64,000 nt of DNA from Chitinophagaceae bacterium (GCA_022843585.1 JALHNJ010000011.1:62001-126000); one strand, 5' to 3'; numbered from the stretch's first letter, positions 18,195-27,800 are shown. Notes: generated from the letters alone by a model not told the origin. Translations and numbers: made by a program.

Positions 18195-18314
18195 ATGTAT
18201 GAATTTTACTCCAATTCTCCAATGCAACGTTTCTATGGTGCTGTCAAGGCAATGGCAAATTCAGAAGTGCTTTTAAAATCACACCAACTTCTATTCTTCC
18301 GTATTCCATCATAA
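18195..18314 (+). CDS. Possible 39-residue leader ORF
   Basis: It starts MYEFYSNSPM and ends LLFFRIPS. The ATG overlaps the stop of a 5-codon ORF (MKIQI, from ATG 18178) in a TAATG junction, suggesting translational coupling. Its position between a terminator and the RteC-like gene is reminiscent of leader peptides that control Bacteroides conjugative elements. Not recognised as a protein family. Confidence 0.3.
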   Translation: MYEFYSNSPMQRFYGAVKAMANSEVLLKSHQLLFFRIPS

Positions 18315-18370
18315 GTCTTTTCACTTATTTTATCCTGTTTTTTTCTCTATGATTCAGACAAAATCCCGTT

Positions 18371-18402
18371 CGCAAAACTTTATAGTAGTCCCGCAAAACT
18401 TT
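18371..18402. repeat. Two direct repeats of CGCAAAACTTT, 21-bp period
   Basis: Copies at 18371-18381 and 18392-18402 are exact 11-mers spaced 21 bp start to start, i.e. two helical turns on the same DNA face. They lie 57 bases before the RteC-like gene. The likely role is tandem operator sites, or a small part of an iteron-type recognition region. Confidence 0.5.
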
Positions 18403-18458
18403 GTTTTGCCATTTGGTCTTAAAATTTCGTTACTACAGTAACCGTAATAAAATCCAAT

Positions 18459-19616
18459 ATGGCCTACACCTTAGAACCCTGGGATATCCTTATCAGTACC
18501 ACTATTCATCCTGACAAACTTTATCGTTTTCATGATACTAAAGATTGGCAACAGGCTTTAATTCAAGAGTCAGAAGCTGAGATGGAAAAGCTTCGCACCT
18601 TACTGGTTAAGGATTTTGTTGATGGTGCCAAACAAAAGAAAATGGAGTTCCTCGTACAGTTCAACCAGGGGATACTAATAAGGCTGCTTGATAAGCTGCA
18701 CCAATATAGAAGTTCTTCAGCCGTAACTGAGAAAGCTATCTTGCTGTACGAAAGCATAAGCAGCCACGTTAGTTACATTCTGGATTTTATTGAAGAATAT
18801 TTTACCAAGTACTTTGACCGCAGTGAAAAAGTACCCACCAGCTATTTAATCCAGTCCAAAGAAGAAATCATACGGCAACTGGAACATTTACAACAGTTGT
18901 TCGAAATTAATAAGGTAACAGATACTTTACTGACAGATATTGTACTCTCAAATTTTATTAATTTTTGTAATGACGGCAAAACTACTGTCAAGTATAATGA
19001 ACTGATCTATCAGAAGGAATTGCTTAAAGAATTACTTGCCCTGCATAAGCTCAGCAAAGACAAAGGTTTTCAAAAAGCACTTGAAGAAAAACTTATTTAC
19101 ATGAATTTTAATTCTCCCCTGTTTGTGGACTATTTATCAAACCAAATAAACAAACAGGTTGAGCAGGCAAAAACAGATAAAAGTAAAATTTCAATTCTCA
19201 CTACCTTCCAACGACAAATTGCATTGATCCATCCCCGGCCCGCTCTGTCCTTGTCCACTGAATCTCCCGGCGTAAAAGAAAGCATACTCAACATTGCAGA
19301 TAAAGCATTGAGGTATCTGCAACCTGTTCCAGAAAATAATTCCACACCAGCTTCCACCGAAAAAGCATTAGTCCATGTACAATTCAAGGGAACTGAAATA
19401 TATCTCTTCCATAAAGCATTTATAGATGCAGGTGGCGCTCCGGGGGAAACGTACAAAAGTATACTGGAAAAAACAGCCGCTTATTTATCGAACAAAACAA
19501 AAAAAGGTTTCAGCGTAGAAAGCCTTCAAAAAAACAGCGACAAAGTGGACTATGAATCGAAGGAAAACCTGAAACGATTTTTAACTAAGATGATAAGGAA
19601 TATTGAGAGTTACTGA
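18459..19616 (+). CDS. Hypothetical protein, possibly RteC-like
   Basis: 385 mostly helical residues with no signal peptide or membrane span. The first half is a charged helical region. The C-terminal block (about 300-385; VQFKGTEIYLFHKAFIDAG, then FLTKMIRNIESY) has the general plan of the C-terminal part of RteC (a lone helical/beta unit followed by paired basic helices), the regulator of excision and transfer in CTnDOT-type elements. Its position between regulators and the tra operon fits. The similarity is weak and by eye, and the protein is longer than classical RteC. Confidence 0.6.
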   Translation: MAYTLEPWDILISTTIHPDKLYRFHDTKDWQQALIQESEAEMEKLRTLLVKDFVDGAKQKKMEFLVQFNQGILIRLLDKLHQYRSSSAVTEKAILLYESISSHVSYILDFIEEYFTKYFDRSEKVPTSYLIQSKEEIIRQLEHLQQLFEINKVTDTLLTDIVLSNFINFCNDGKTTVKYNELIYQKELLKELLALHKLSKDKGFQKALEEKLIYMNFNSPLFVDYLSNQINKQVEQAKTDKSKISILTTFQRQIALIHPRPALSLSTESPGVKESILNIADKALRYLQPVPENNSTPASTEKALVHVQFKGTEIYLFHKAFIDAGGAPGETYKSILEKTAAYLSNKTKKGFSVESLQKNSDKVDYESKENLKRFLTKMIRNIESY

Positions 19617-19728
19617 TGTTGCAATGAGATTGCTGGTAAATAAAATGACAGTTTATCTGAACTAAATTATTGCCTGGTTAAACAATAAAAAACAAAAAGT
19701 TCATTTTGCTTTTAACCTAGTTTATATT

Positions 19729-19743
19729 AGAGGCAGCGCCTCT
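19729..19743. terminator. Small perfect hairpin beyond the convergent gene ends
   Basis: AGAGGC and GCCTCT flank a 3-nt loop in the short space between the RteC-like gene and the convergent nuclease-like gene. The stem is short and no clear T run follows on either strand, so terminator activity is uncertain. Confidence 0.3.
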
Positions 19744-19748
19744 CGTTA

Positions 19749-20633
19749 TTAACTTATTGATTGCAATGTTTGATTTTCAATTGTCAACCACGTAGGATGC
19801 GAATTAAAGGTTGATATTACTTTATAAGCCTGCTTGTAAAGTGAGTCATTAATTTCTCTCCTGTCAGGTCGGAAACAAAATACAGAATTAGTTGTCCTCA
19901 CAAGTCTTAGTCCATTATCGTTAATTAAAATGAAGTATGTTGAAGTAGTGTATAGTCCTAAAATCCTAGTAGCACGGGCTAAATTGTCCCTAAATAACCC
20001 CTCCAAAATTGGTTCACTTCCAGCCAATTTATTCTTTAAGTAAATTTCGAAATCATTGTTGTCGGTAAAAATAATTCGTTCAGCATAATTTAAGCAGTCG
20101 TCAACAGCTAATCCAAATACACCATATCTATTATTTTGATTTAGTCTAGCTGTAAAGTCTCTGATATTATTTTCTACTTGGTTCAAAGTGTTTGGGTGTT
20201 TGCATTGAATGTCAATATCGGCAAACTGAAGGTCTTCTCCTGCTGTGTGTTGAGGCAAATCGATTGGAATTTGGTTTTTTATTAACTGGCTTGCCGAAAA
20301 TATTTCAAACTCAAAGTCTTTAAAAAAGTGTTGTAGGTTTGGGTCAGCATTTCCGTATTCGTACTGTCCAGTATTCATTGCCCGTAATTGAATTGTGAAG
20401 TCAATATCAGACAGCCATAACTTTTTCAATGAGTTAACTAGCATGTATAGAACTGTAATTGGTTTAATTTCTACCTGTCTGACCTGCTGAAGTCCTAAAT
20501 AATGCTCGCAGTCATCAATAAGTTTTTGTAGTCCTGTATTAGCAATTAGTTGAACTTGATTTTTTTTAATTGTGTATTTTAAAAAAGTCAAGTCACCCCT
20601 TATTTGTGTTGCACTGTAAACTTGTTCAAACAT
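19749..20633 (-). CDS. Hypothetical protein with PD-(D/E)XK-like nuclease motif
   Basis: 294 residues using the ATG at 20633 (MFEQVYSATQ). The longer frame to 20714 adds a hydrophobic stretch that looks spurious. The middle has the layout of restriction-endonuclease-like domains: acidic Glu108/Glu110 in FEFEIFSASQLI, then Asp139/Asp141 and Gln143-x-Lys145 in FADIDIQCKHP, then a helix with QVENNIRDFTARL and a hydrophobic strand YGVFGLAVDD. This matches an E...D...(Q/E)xK nuclease core. It runs leftward, downstream of a DUF3800-like gene. Likely a defence or accessory gene; the precise family is not recognised. Confidence 0.7.
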   Translation of the reverse strand: MFEQVYSATQIRGDLTFLKYTIKKNQVQLIANTGLQKLIDDCEHYLGLQQVRQVEIKPITVLYMLVNSLKKLWLSDIDFTIQLRAMNTGQYEYGNADPNLQHFFKDFEFEIFSASQLIKNQIPIDLPQHTAGEDLQFADIDIQCKHPNTLNQVENNIRDFTARLNQNNRYGVFGLAVDDCLNYAERIIFTDNNDFEIYLKNKLAGSEPILEGLFRDNLARATRILGLYTTSTYFILINDNGLRLVRTTNSVFCFRPDRREINDSLYKQAYKVISTFNSHPTWLTIENQTLQSIS

Positions 20634-20823
20634 AATTTGGTTTGTCTTTAGTATTGCCAATAACAAGCAGGTGTTGCCAATGGTGAAGAATTTAATATTC
20701 CTCCGCCCGGACACACTACCTGGCTTATTAACAAAGTTAAATATTGAGAGCTAAAGATGGCCTTTATTCGTCAAGCTTCAAACCGCAACACAACAGCTAT
20801 TAGCACTATTAATTTTTTCTATG

Positions 20824-21651
20824 TCAAGCCTCACTATTAGCACTACCAATTTTAGAAGAAGTGGTATCCAACTTGAACATCTGTTGCATAATCTTTGCTT
20901 CGTCTTCAATGTTCATGAAATGAAAAAGCTTTGCTTCAGCCATCTTTACTAAGGACGAATAGCAATTGATAGATAGTTTTGAAGTTTCAGTATTTTTTTC
21001 ATTCTGATCGCTTTTATTCTTACTGATTTTAGCTTTTCGAAATAAATAGCCGAAAAAATCAGGTAATGCCAGTAAACTAATTTGAGATTTCTCACTAAAT
21101 GTCATTCTTTTAATTACAAATCTTTCATCAGGAAAAGTAAATCCCTCAACCTCAACTTTGCCATAAACATTTCTGTCAAAGTACATTAGAAATTTTAAGC
21201 CAAAATTCAATTGTGGATTGTCACGAAGGTTTGTATTTAAAAAAATAAGAAAATAGAATAGTGCTTGGAATTCCTGATTCTTAAAATCGAGGATATCGTT
21301 ATTAAATGAATTCAGTATTTGGCTTGTCCCGAATAACTCCGTTTTAGAATATTTGTAACAGAAACAATGTAGTTTATATTTTAAGAATAACTCAGCAATA
21401 TCATTCATTAGGGAGAGCCTTGGCCTCTTTTCTTTAAATATAATTGTAGAATGAAATATCTTTCCTTGATATTTGTGAGTATTCAAAATTTCGGTTAAAT
21501 CCGTATCAATTGCAGCAATATTATTCTTATTCACTGCTATTCCAAAATAGAATATGGCGTCTTCTAAATCGCCATTATTTATACTAAATTTCGTCTCGTC
21601 CGCAAACAAGATTGTGTCTACCTCATCTATGAGTTTATTTGAATTTTCCAA
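20824..21651 (-). CDS. DUF3800-like protein
   Basis: 275 residues. The N-terminal TILFADETKF carries the adjacent Asp18-Glu19 typical of DUF3800 (RNase H-like fold). MYFDRNVYG (about 157-165) and the late SQISLLALPDFFGYLFRKA (about 189-207), with an Asp in an otherwise hydrophobic helix, match the other family landmarks. DUF3800 proteins are frequent on mobile elements and in defence islands and are thought to be nucleases, although activity is rarely shown. The gene is upstream of the PD-(D/E)XK-like gene by about 190 bases, in the same direction. Confidence 0.7.
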   Translation of the reverse strand: MENSNKLIDEVDTILFADETKFSINNGDLEDAIFYFGIAVNKNNIAAIDTDLTEILNTHKYQGKIFHSTIIFKEKRPRLSLMNDIAELFLKYKLHCFCYKYSKTELFGTSQILNSFNNDILDFKNQEFQALFYFLIFLNTNLRDNPQLNFGLKFLMYFDRNVYGKVEVEGFTFPDERFVIKRMTFSEKSQISLLALPDFFGYLFRKAKISKNKSDQNEKNTETSKLSINCYSSLVKMAEAKLFHFMNIEDEAKIMQQMFKLDTTSSKIGSANSEA

Positions 21652-21901
21652 TCAATAGATTTGTTAGAAGTTTAAGATTGAATTTTCGCTACCTTTTTCG
21701 TTGGCTTAAGTTATAAGTAAGCTTTTATGGGCATCCCATTCCCGCATCATTTCCGAATATTCTCTGATTGACCCCATTACGACTATTCCTTAGTTTGTAC
21801 TAATACTAAAACATATTTCACTCACAGAAATTTACTTCACTTAAAGATACTTAAACATATCAAAGGAGGTGGCCCTTAATTTGCCCATATAAATACCTAC
21901 T
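21652..21901. other. Gap of 250 bases with one tiny minus-strand ORF
   Basis: The only coding signal is a 23-codon minus-strand ORF at 21706-21777 (MGSIREYSEMMREWDAHK...), preceded by AAGGAA at a suitable distance. It is too short to call and may be a remnant. No repeat or hairpin of note. Confidence 0.3.
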
Positions 21902-22072
21902 TTAAGGTAGAAGTGTTTCTTCCAGGCATTCCTCAAAAGCCTTCATATTAATTTCCGCTTTACAAATCCAGTCATCCAGTAACTCGTTACCCTCTTCCGA
22001 GTTGTTTCGCATGAAGAATCCGATTAACAGTTTAACTATTGATACTGGTATGGGATGGTCTTCTGGTAGCAT
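21902..22072 (-). CDS. 56-residue FecR-N-terminal-like (anti-sigma domain) microprotein
   Basis: Complete ORF from ATG (22072) to TAA (21902). Residues VKLLIGFFMRNNSEEGNELL, then DDWICKAEINMKAFEE, align without gaps in kind with the cytosolic anti-sigma domain of the FecR protein encoded at 13538-14728 (LIAGYIRG..., ELDNWVNES, NMQLFEEL). The ORF stops where that domain ends: there is no membrane span or periplasmic part. It could be a free anti-sigma domain or a fragment kept by chance. The open frame, start and conservation of core residues favour a real small gene. Confidence 0.6.
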   Translation of the reverse strand: MLPEDHPIPVSIVKLLIGFFMRNNSEEGNELLDDWICKAEINMKAFEECLEETLLP

Positions 22073-22094
22073 AATACAATTTTTTTAAAGTTAC

Positions 22095-22277
22095 ATGCCT
22101 GCACTCAAAGAAGTTTTGTTAAACGGGAGTACCTATATCGCAAACGGGATTTTATTTATTATTTCAGTATCCTACCAGATTCTATCCATCACCAAATTCA
22201 CCCTCAGTTCACCCGACTTCACCCTAATCGCCTTTTTCGGCCAGTATGTTTGTGTTGTATTACAGCAACTGATATAA
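22095..22277 (+). CDS. Possible 60-residue membrane microprotein
   Basis: A hydrophobic ORF (IANGILFIISVSYQILSI, then LIAFFGQYVCVVL) capable of one or two membrane spans, 31 bases before the first tra-operon gene and co-directional. No family recognised. It may equally be leader DNA of the tra operon. Confidence 0.25.
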   Translation: MPALKEVLLNGSTYIANGILFIISVSYQILSITKFTLSSPDFTLIAFFGQYVCVVLQQLI

Positions 22278-22308
22278 ACAGCATTGTGAACCCGAAAAAT
22301 TAGAACTC

Positions 22309-22737
22309 ATGTTTTCATCTATATCCTGGGAAAGTTATATTTCAACGCTTGCCATATTACTTGTTATCTATTATTCCTTTGTCCTGTATTTGTACTATAG
22401 AAAAGATATTGTTCAATTCTTAACCACGGGCCGGAATAACGGTGAAAACAGACTTCAAAATATGCATACTGATAATACCGGGGCAGAAGAACATGCGGCA
22501 GCAGATAACTATGTGGATGAAGTTAAAGCATTGATTCACCAGGCAGGCTATAGCCGCTTATCCAAAGACGAACTAATTACTTCATTGCAGCAGCTCCTTG
22601 GCTCCGACAGGTTTGAAGCAGTGAAAACACCTGTCGTTAAAGAAAGGATCAATAAGATTATTACCTATGAATGCCGAACAAATTGCTCCATGCACTTAGA
22701 CGAGGAAGACCTGGAACGGGTATGGGTTGGTATGTGA
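22309..22737 (+). CDS. Hypothetical tra-operon membrane protein
   Basis: 142 residues with one N-terminal membrane span (about 10-28, TLAILLVIYYSFVLYLYY) and a soluble helical tail with LSKDELITSLQQLL and a Cys pair (ECRTNCSMH). It is the first convincing gene of the rightward conjugation operon and precedes traE by about 50 bases. A gene of this size and plan in front of TraE is common in Bacteroidota ICEs. No function is established. Confidence 0.75.
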   Translation: MFSSISWESYISTLAILLVIYYSFVLYLYYRKDIVQFLTTGRNNGENRLQNMHTDNTGAEEHAAADNYVDEVKALIHQAGYSRLSKDELITSLQQLLGSDRFEAVKTPVVKERINKIITYECRTNCSMHLDEEDLERVWVGM

Positions 22738-22786
22738 TGATTGAAAGTGCATGGAGCATCTTATAACTATTAATCAAGAATACAGT

Positions 22787-23098
22787 ATGAAAGCAAAAAA
22801 TAATCTGACTAAAATTTTTGTAACGATTACCCTTTTGTTAGTGAGTGCCATACTCTACGCACAAGATGGTAATGCCGGTATCAATGAAGCCAATACAAAA
22901 GTGCGAAGCTATTTTGCAGCAGGGACCAACCTTATGTATGCAGTCGGTGCTGTACTGGGTCTGATTGGTGCAGTAAAAGTGTATAGCAAATGGAATAGCG
23001 GCGATCCTGATACCGGCAAGGTTGCAGCAGCATGGTTTGGTTCCTGTGTATTCCTGGTTGTAGTAGCAACAGTAATCAGATCCTTCTTCGGTGTATAA
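22787..23098 (+). CDS. traE: TraE (DUF4134), conjugative pilin-like membrane protein
   Basis: 103 residues from ATG 22787. The in-frame ATG at 22751 adds 12 residues before the signal sequence and is less likely. A signal peptide (to about LYAQ) is followed by GINEANTKVRSYFAAGTNLM and two membrane spans containing GAVLGLIGAVKVYSKW and AWFGSCVFLVVVATVIRSFF, diagnostic for DUF4134. It probably corresponds to the VirB2/VirB3-type component of the mating channel in Bacteroidota type IV secretion. Confidence 0.93.
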   Translation: MKAKNNLTKIFVTITLLLVSAILYAQDGNAGINEANTKVRSYFAAGTNLMYAVGAVLGLIGAVKVYSKWNSGDPDTGKVAAAWFGSCVFLVVVATVIRSFFGV

Positions 23099-23122
23099 TT
23101 TTAAATCATTAAATCAAGACTC

Positions 23123-24337
23123 ATGAAAACTTTATTTTTTACTTTACTATTGTTTATTTCCTACAATTGTTTTTCACAATACATCGGTGTAAAAGCGAGG
23201 TACACTGAAACAAGACTTGTTGATGATTCTCCCAACCCTCCGAAACGGGAAAACCGTTTGATCCTTTCCTTTTTTGAAGTAACTGGTTCTGGTAATTATA
23301 TACCAATTACTTTATCCAATTATGATATCTGGGTTTATAAGGTGGGTTTGCAATACGGTAGCTTAATGGGAGGAGTACTTGATTCAAGCGGTAATAATTA
23401 TCCGGGTTATGCCTGGCCTGCGCCAAAAGCTGTTGCCTATTTTAATTCTTACTATCCTAATTATATAGACTGCGATCCTAATGCTGCTACAAGATATACT
23501 GTTAATGGCCATGACCTCGATTGCGGCTTTATCACCGTCTCCTATTGGGATATTGATTATGGAACCGGTAACCCCTTTGAGGCTTTTCCTGCACCCAATG
23601 TTTGTCTACCTTATTATCTATGGCCGCATCCTTATGCTTTCTCTCCAGGGAATGCAAATTTCAGCTGGCCGGTTCCGGCAACCGCTCCATATAACTGGTA
23701 TTCCTTTGCGTGTGCCGGGAGTACACAGCAAGTCGTAATAAGAGGTGTGCTTCAACAAGATTCAGCAACCACCATTGTTATATTGCCAGTCAATTTTGCT
23801 AATGTAAAAGGAGAAATTGATCCTTCAAATAAGGCTACTATCTCCTGGTCTAATTTAACTGAGTCGGACATTTTACAATATGACGTTGAGCGATCTATTG
23901 ACGGAACAACCTTCCACTCTATAGGAATGATTGTACCAACCGGAAATAATGGCGGCAGGGCTGATTATAAATTTATATCAGTGCAGCCGGATTTCAGAAA
24001 TTACTACAGAGTAAAAGCAATCGAAACAAGTGGTGGTATTCTTTATAGCTCGATTATATATCTTACGAAAACGACTAAGCCACAATTATTCACTGTCAAC
24101 CCCAACCCGGTAACCAATGGCCAGTTTACTTTTCGATTGACGAATGCGGAACAAGGCCGCTATGTTTTTTCTATGATCAACTCACAAGGGCAGCAAATAA
24201 AACAACAGTTAATCACTCATAGTAGTGGCGACATCAACAGGCAAGTTGATATAACGGGACTTCCCCCTGGCGTATATCAGTTAGTGCTCTGGTCAGCTAC
24301 TGAACGGTTTTCCCAAAAGATTATCACTGTATACTAA
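23123..24337 (+). CDS. T9SS-secreted surface protein inside the tra operon
   Basis: 404 residues: signal peptide (MKTLFFTLLLFISYNCFSQ), an unrecognised aromatic-rich domain (about 20-225), a fibronectin-like segment (about 230-320; DILQYDVERSIDGTTFHSIG), and a C-terminal type 9 sorting domain (FTVNPNPVTNGQFTFRL to QKIITVY). It is predicted to be exported by the host T9SS and attached outside the cell. Located between traE and the DUF1896 gene with gaps of 24 and 20 bases, so cotranscribed with transfer genes. It may act in mating-pair contact or be cargo. Confidence 0.82.
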   Translation: MKTLFFTLLLFISYNCFSQYIGVKARYTETRLVDDSPNPPKRENRLILSFFEVTGSGNYIPITLSNYDIWVYKVGLQYGSLMGGVLDSSGNNYPGYAWPAPKAVAYFNSYYPNYIDCDPNAATRYTVNGHDLDCGFITVSYWDIDYGTGNPFEAFPAPNVCLPYYLWPHPYAFSPGNANFSWPVPATAPYNWYSFACAGSTQQVVIRGVLQQDSATTIVILPVNFANVKGEIDPSNKATISWSNLTESDILQYDVERSIDGTTFHSIGMIVPTGNNGGRADYKFISVQPDFRNYYRVKAIETSGGILYSSIIYLTKTTKPQLFTVNPNPVTNGQFTFRLTNAEQGRYVFSMINSQGQQIKQQLITHSSGDINRQVDITGLPPGVYQLVLWSATERFSQKIITVY

Positions 24338-24357
24338 TCATTAAATAAACAGCCGGT

Positions 24358-24798
24358 ATGCAAGAAATGCTGATAAGGAAGTTACATGAATATATACGGG
24401 ATAATAATCCTGACCTGTTGCTGACGCTGGAAGAGGAAAACAGGGTATCAGATTACCTGCAAGAGAACGTGGCTTCCATTGACAGCCTGATCAATCAATT
24501 GCTGGCTGATAATAATCCAGCATCGGATATCGAAGAACGCTGCATGGAGGAAATGACCCGACAGCTAAAACCCTCCCGGTATAATTATCTCAAAGAAATA
24601 CTGGAGCATGAATTCCCCGGCGAATTTGAAAGGTTTAATCATACGGGCATACTGCAAACAGAAATCATCAACCTGATTACTATTTGCGATCCTGTTTTTT
24701 ATGAGCTGAATTTCTCTGAAGAAAATGATAATGATCGGTATCTGCGCTATGCAGTAACAGGAGCGGTGCATGAATATTTTAAAGTGAGTGGCGAATAG
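24358..24798 (+). CDS. DUF1896 family protein
   Basis: 146 residues, soluble and acidic. The [20 protein letters not shown] start, [20 protein letters not shown] centre and [20 protein letters not shown] end match DUF1896, a family found almost only on Bacteroidota conjugative elements next to large methylase/helicase genes, exactly as here. The stop overlaps the GTG of the next frame by one base. Function unknown, probably a partner of the downstream DNA-processing protein. Confidence 0.85.
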   Translation: MQEMLIRKLHEYIRDNNPDLLLTLEEENRVSDYLQENVASIDSLINQLLADNNPASDIEERCMEEMTRQLKPSRYNYLKEILEHEFPGEFERFNHTGILQTEIINLITICDPVFYELNFSEENDNDRYLRYAVTGAVHEYFKVSGE

Positions 24799-24803
24799 TG
24801 AGT

Positions 24804-27800
24804 ATGGCTTATAATCCTTTACATAAACTGAACGATAATATTGCGGCAATACGCATTGCACTGGATGGTTATACTCCATCGGCAAATGAATTGGTTCAGT
24901 TACAACGTTTTAGCGGCTTTGGAGGAATTAAAGCTATCCTGTATCCAGCAGGATCAAAGGAAGAATGGATAAAGCAGGGAGCAACTAAAGAAGATCTGCG
25001 GTTATACAAAAGTGTACAAGAACTACATGCATTATTAAAAGATAGATTCAGTGATGCAGAATATAAACAAGTAATTCAGTCCCTGAAGAACAGTGTACTC
25101 ACGGCATTTTATACCCCGCCTGTTGTTCCACAGACTTTATATAAAGTATTACAGGAACATAATATAGCAGTTAAATGTTTATATGAACCCAGCGCCGGGG
25201 CAGGCGTTTTTATCAGTGAAGCTGTTTCAGCCTTCAATGAGTTAAAAAAAATAACAGTAGTTGAAAAAGATATACTGACCGGAAAAGTGTTGCAAGCTGT
25301 ATGCAGTGCATTGCCGGTTCAATCAACTACTCATATCAGCGGCTTTGAAGAAACACCGGACAGAGAGAACAGTAAATTTGATCTTGTTGTCAGTAATATT
25401 CCTTTTGGAAATTTCCCGGTACATGATGCTGATTTTCCTGATCTCGGCATATCCGGAAAAATACATAACTACTTTTTTGCAAAGGGATTGGACAAACTCT
25501 CTGATGGCGGCATCATGGCCTATATCACTACAGATGCCTTTTTAAACAGTCCATCTAATAAAGTAGCACGGGAATATCTTTTTTCTAATTCGGATTTTAT
25601 CAGCCTGGCTGTAATGCCCGATAATTTGATGAAAGATACCGGCAATACGGAGGCGCCGAATCATCTGCTTATTGTTCAAAAGAATTCTGCTAAAAATAGC
25701 TTATCGGATGTCGAACAATTATTGCTCGATACAACTGAACTGGAAAATAAGTTTGGAAAATACTATCTCAATCAATATCTCGAAAATCATCCTGAAATAA
25801 TCTGTGCTGATGAAATAAAAGCAGGGAAGAATCAGTATGGGAATGCGCACCTGGAAGTTTGGCAGAAAGATGTTAATGGTATTGCTGAAAAACTTGCTGC
25901 AATAATTAATGGGGGCTTTTCAGCAAGATTTAACAGGGATCATTATCAAGGCATACAACTAAATCAAGCAATTAAAGAAGGAAAGAAACTGACCTTTCTT
26001 TCTCTTCCAGAAGATAAACCAGACAACGAAGGAGTGCAACTCGCTTTATTTGATACAGGTGCTACAGAGAACATTAACCGGGCAATGGCATATATTAAGG
26101 CCGAAGATCATTCGGTTGTTCAAAAGCAATCAACCCGTATTGCGGCAATTGTAAAAACAACCGAAAGACCCGAACATGAAAGCGTTGTTTTACTGACTGC
26201 TAAAGCAAAAAACAGTCCTTTCTATATCTATAAGCTGCAATCCAACCTGAAAGAAATTATTGTCAGCGGCAATTGGATGAATGGGTCTTCATTAGCTACT
26301 ACATTGCTTCGCCTATCGGATGAATTAAAAGAGTACCGTTATGATTTCAGATACGATGGGGAAAAACATTTTGAATCATCTTTTGGATTATCCCACCAAA
26401 CAGAATTCTTTACCGGATTAAAACCCCATTACCGGGAGGGCACATTAGTGGTGCATAACGGAACTGCCGGAACTATTCACAACATTGATACTGATCATGG
26501 CCAGGCTGAATTCAAAGCATTTTCACTAAATGGTAAAAACTCCCCTTTCTACCAGCAATATGTACACGTAAGGGATCTGTATTTTATATTGGTAGATAAA
26601 GAAAATGCGGCAGGTACAGAAAATAATCCACTCCGAGAGGAATTAAATGTTGCTTACCAAAAATTCCAGGTACAGCATGGCCTGCTCAATCAAAGTTCTA
26701 ACAGAAAATATATACTTGATGATTCGTTAGGATTTATTACCCTGTCTTCACTTGAAAGAAAAGAAGGTGAGCAATTTATTAAGGCAGATATTTTCTTTCA
26801 GCCATTATTTAAAAATCAGGAAACATTTACCACAGATGATCCTGCTGAAGCTTTAGCCCATTGTCTGAATGAAAGAGGAAGAGTAGATATTGATTTTATT
26901 GCAAAGACTACCGGTAACACGGAATATGAAACCATTGCAGCCTTAGAGCAACATATATATTTAAATCCATCTTCCAACGAATGGGAAACGGCTGACCAAT
27001 ATTTGAGCGGTAATGTGGTAGTTAAGCTGCATGTTGCGAAGGAAGCGGATGTAAATGATAAACAGCTGCAACGAAGTTTCGAAGCTATTACCAAAGTACA
27101 ACCGGAAAAAATCCCATTCGAGTTACTGGATTTTAATATGGGTGAACGCTGGATGCCAATTGATTACTACCAGCGCTTTGCCAGCCAGTTGTTTGAAACG
27201 GATACAAGGGTCAATTATCTTTCTTCCGTTGACAGCTTTAAAGTAATTCCCGGTCATATCAATGCGAAGGTGAATGAAGAATTTGCTGTTACACCAAAAA
27301 GCGGCAAAACCATGTATGGCTATGTCACTATGGAACATGCACTGGAAAATACAGCACCATTCTTTACGTATGAAGTGGGTTCGGGTGACAATAAAGTCAG
27401 GAAGCCAGATAACGAAGCAACACAATTAGCCCATCAGAAGATTGAATCCATCCGGCAGAAATTCGTGGAATGGCTGAATGAGCTACCGGACAGGGATAAG
27501 AAATCTATTGAACAACTATACAACGATACTTTTAATTGTTATGTACTACGAGAATACAACGGCCATCATTTGAGTTTTCCGGGACTTGACCGTAATGCAT
27601 TGGGTATTGCTGATCTCTATGACTCACAGAAAAACGCTGCCTGGCGTATCCTACAAAACAGAGGTGCGTTGATAGATCATGAAGTAGGACTTGGCAAGAC
27701 ACTTACGATGGTCGTTGCCGCTCATGAAATGAAAAGGTTTGGTATTGTACACAAGCCAATGATCATTGCGCTAAAAGCCAATGTATCGCAAATTGCTGAT

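Larger units (their letters stand above)
17878..18458. other. Long intergenic region between the ATPase/Toprim operon and the RteC-like gene
   Basis: No long gene. It contains a near-perfect 16-bp palindrome (17923-17938), a strong terminator (18113-18138), a 5-codon ORF overlapping a 39-codon ORF (18178-18314), two direct repeats CGCAAAACTTT (18371 and 18392), and a small inverted repeat GTTAC-TACA-GTAAC just before the next gene. It looks like a regulatory leader region rather than decayed coding sequence. Confidence 0.55.

Noticed and set aside
20634-20714. 27-residue hydrophobic N-terminal extension of the PD-(D/E)XK-like protein
   Set aside because: It starts with a basic stretch and a membrane-like segment unfit for a cytosolic nuclease. 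The ATG at 20633 starts the conserved-looking part.
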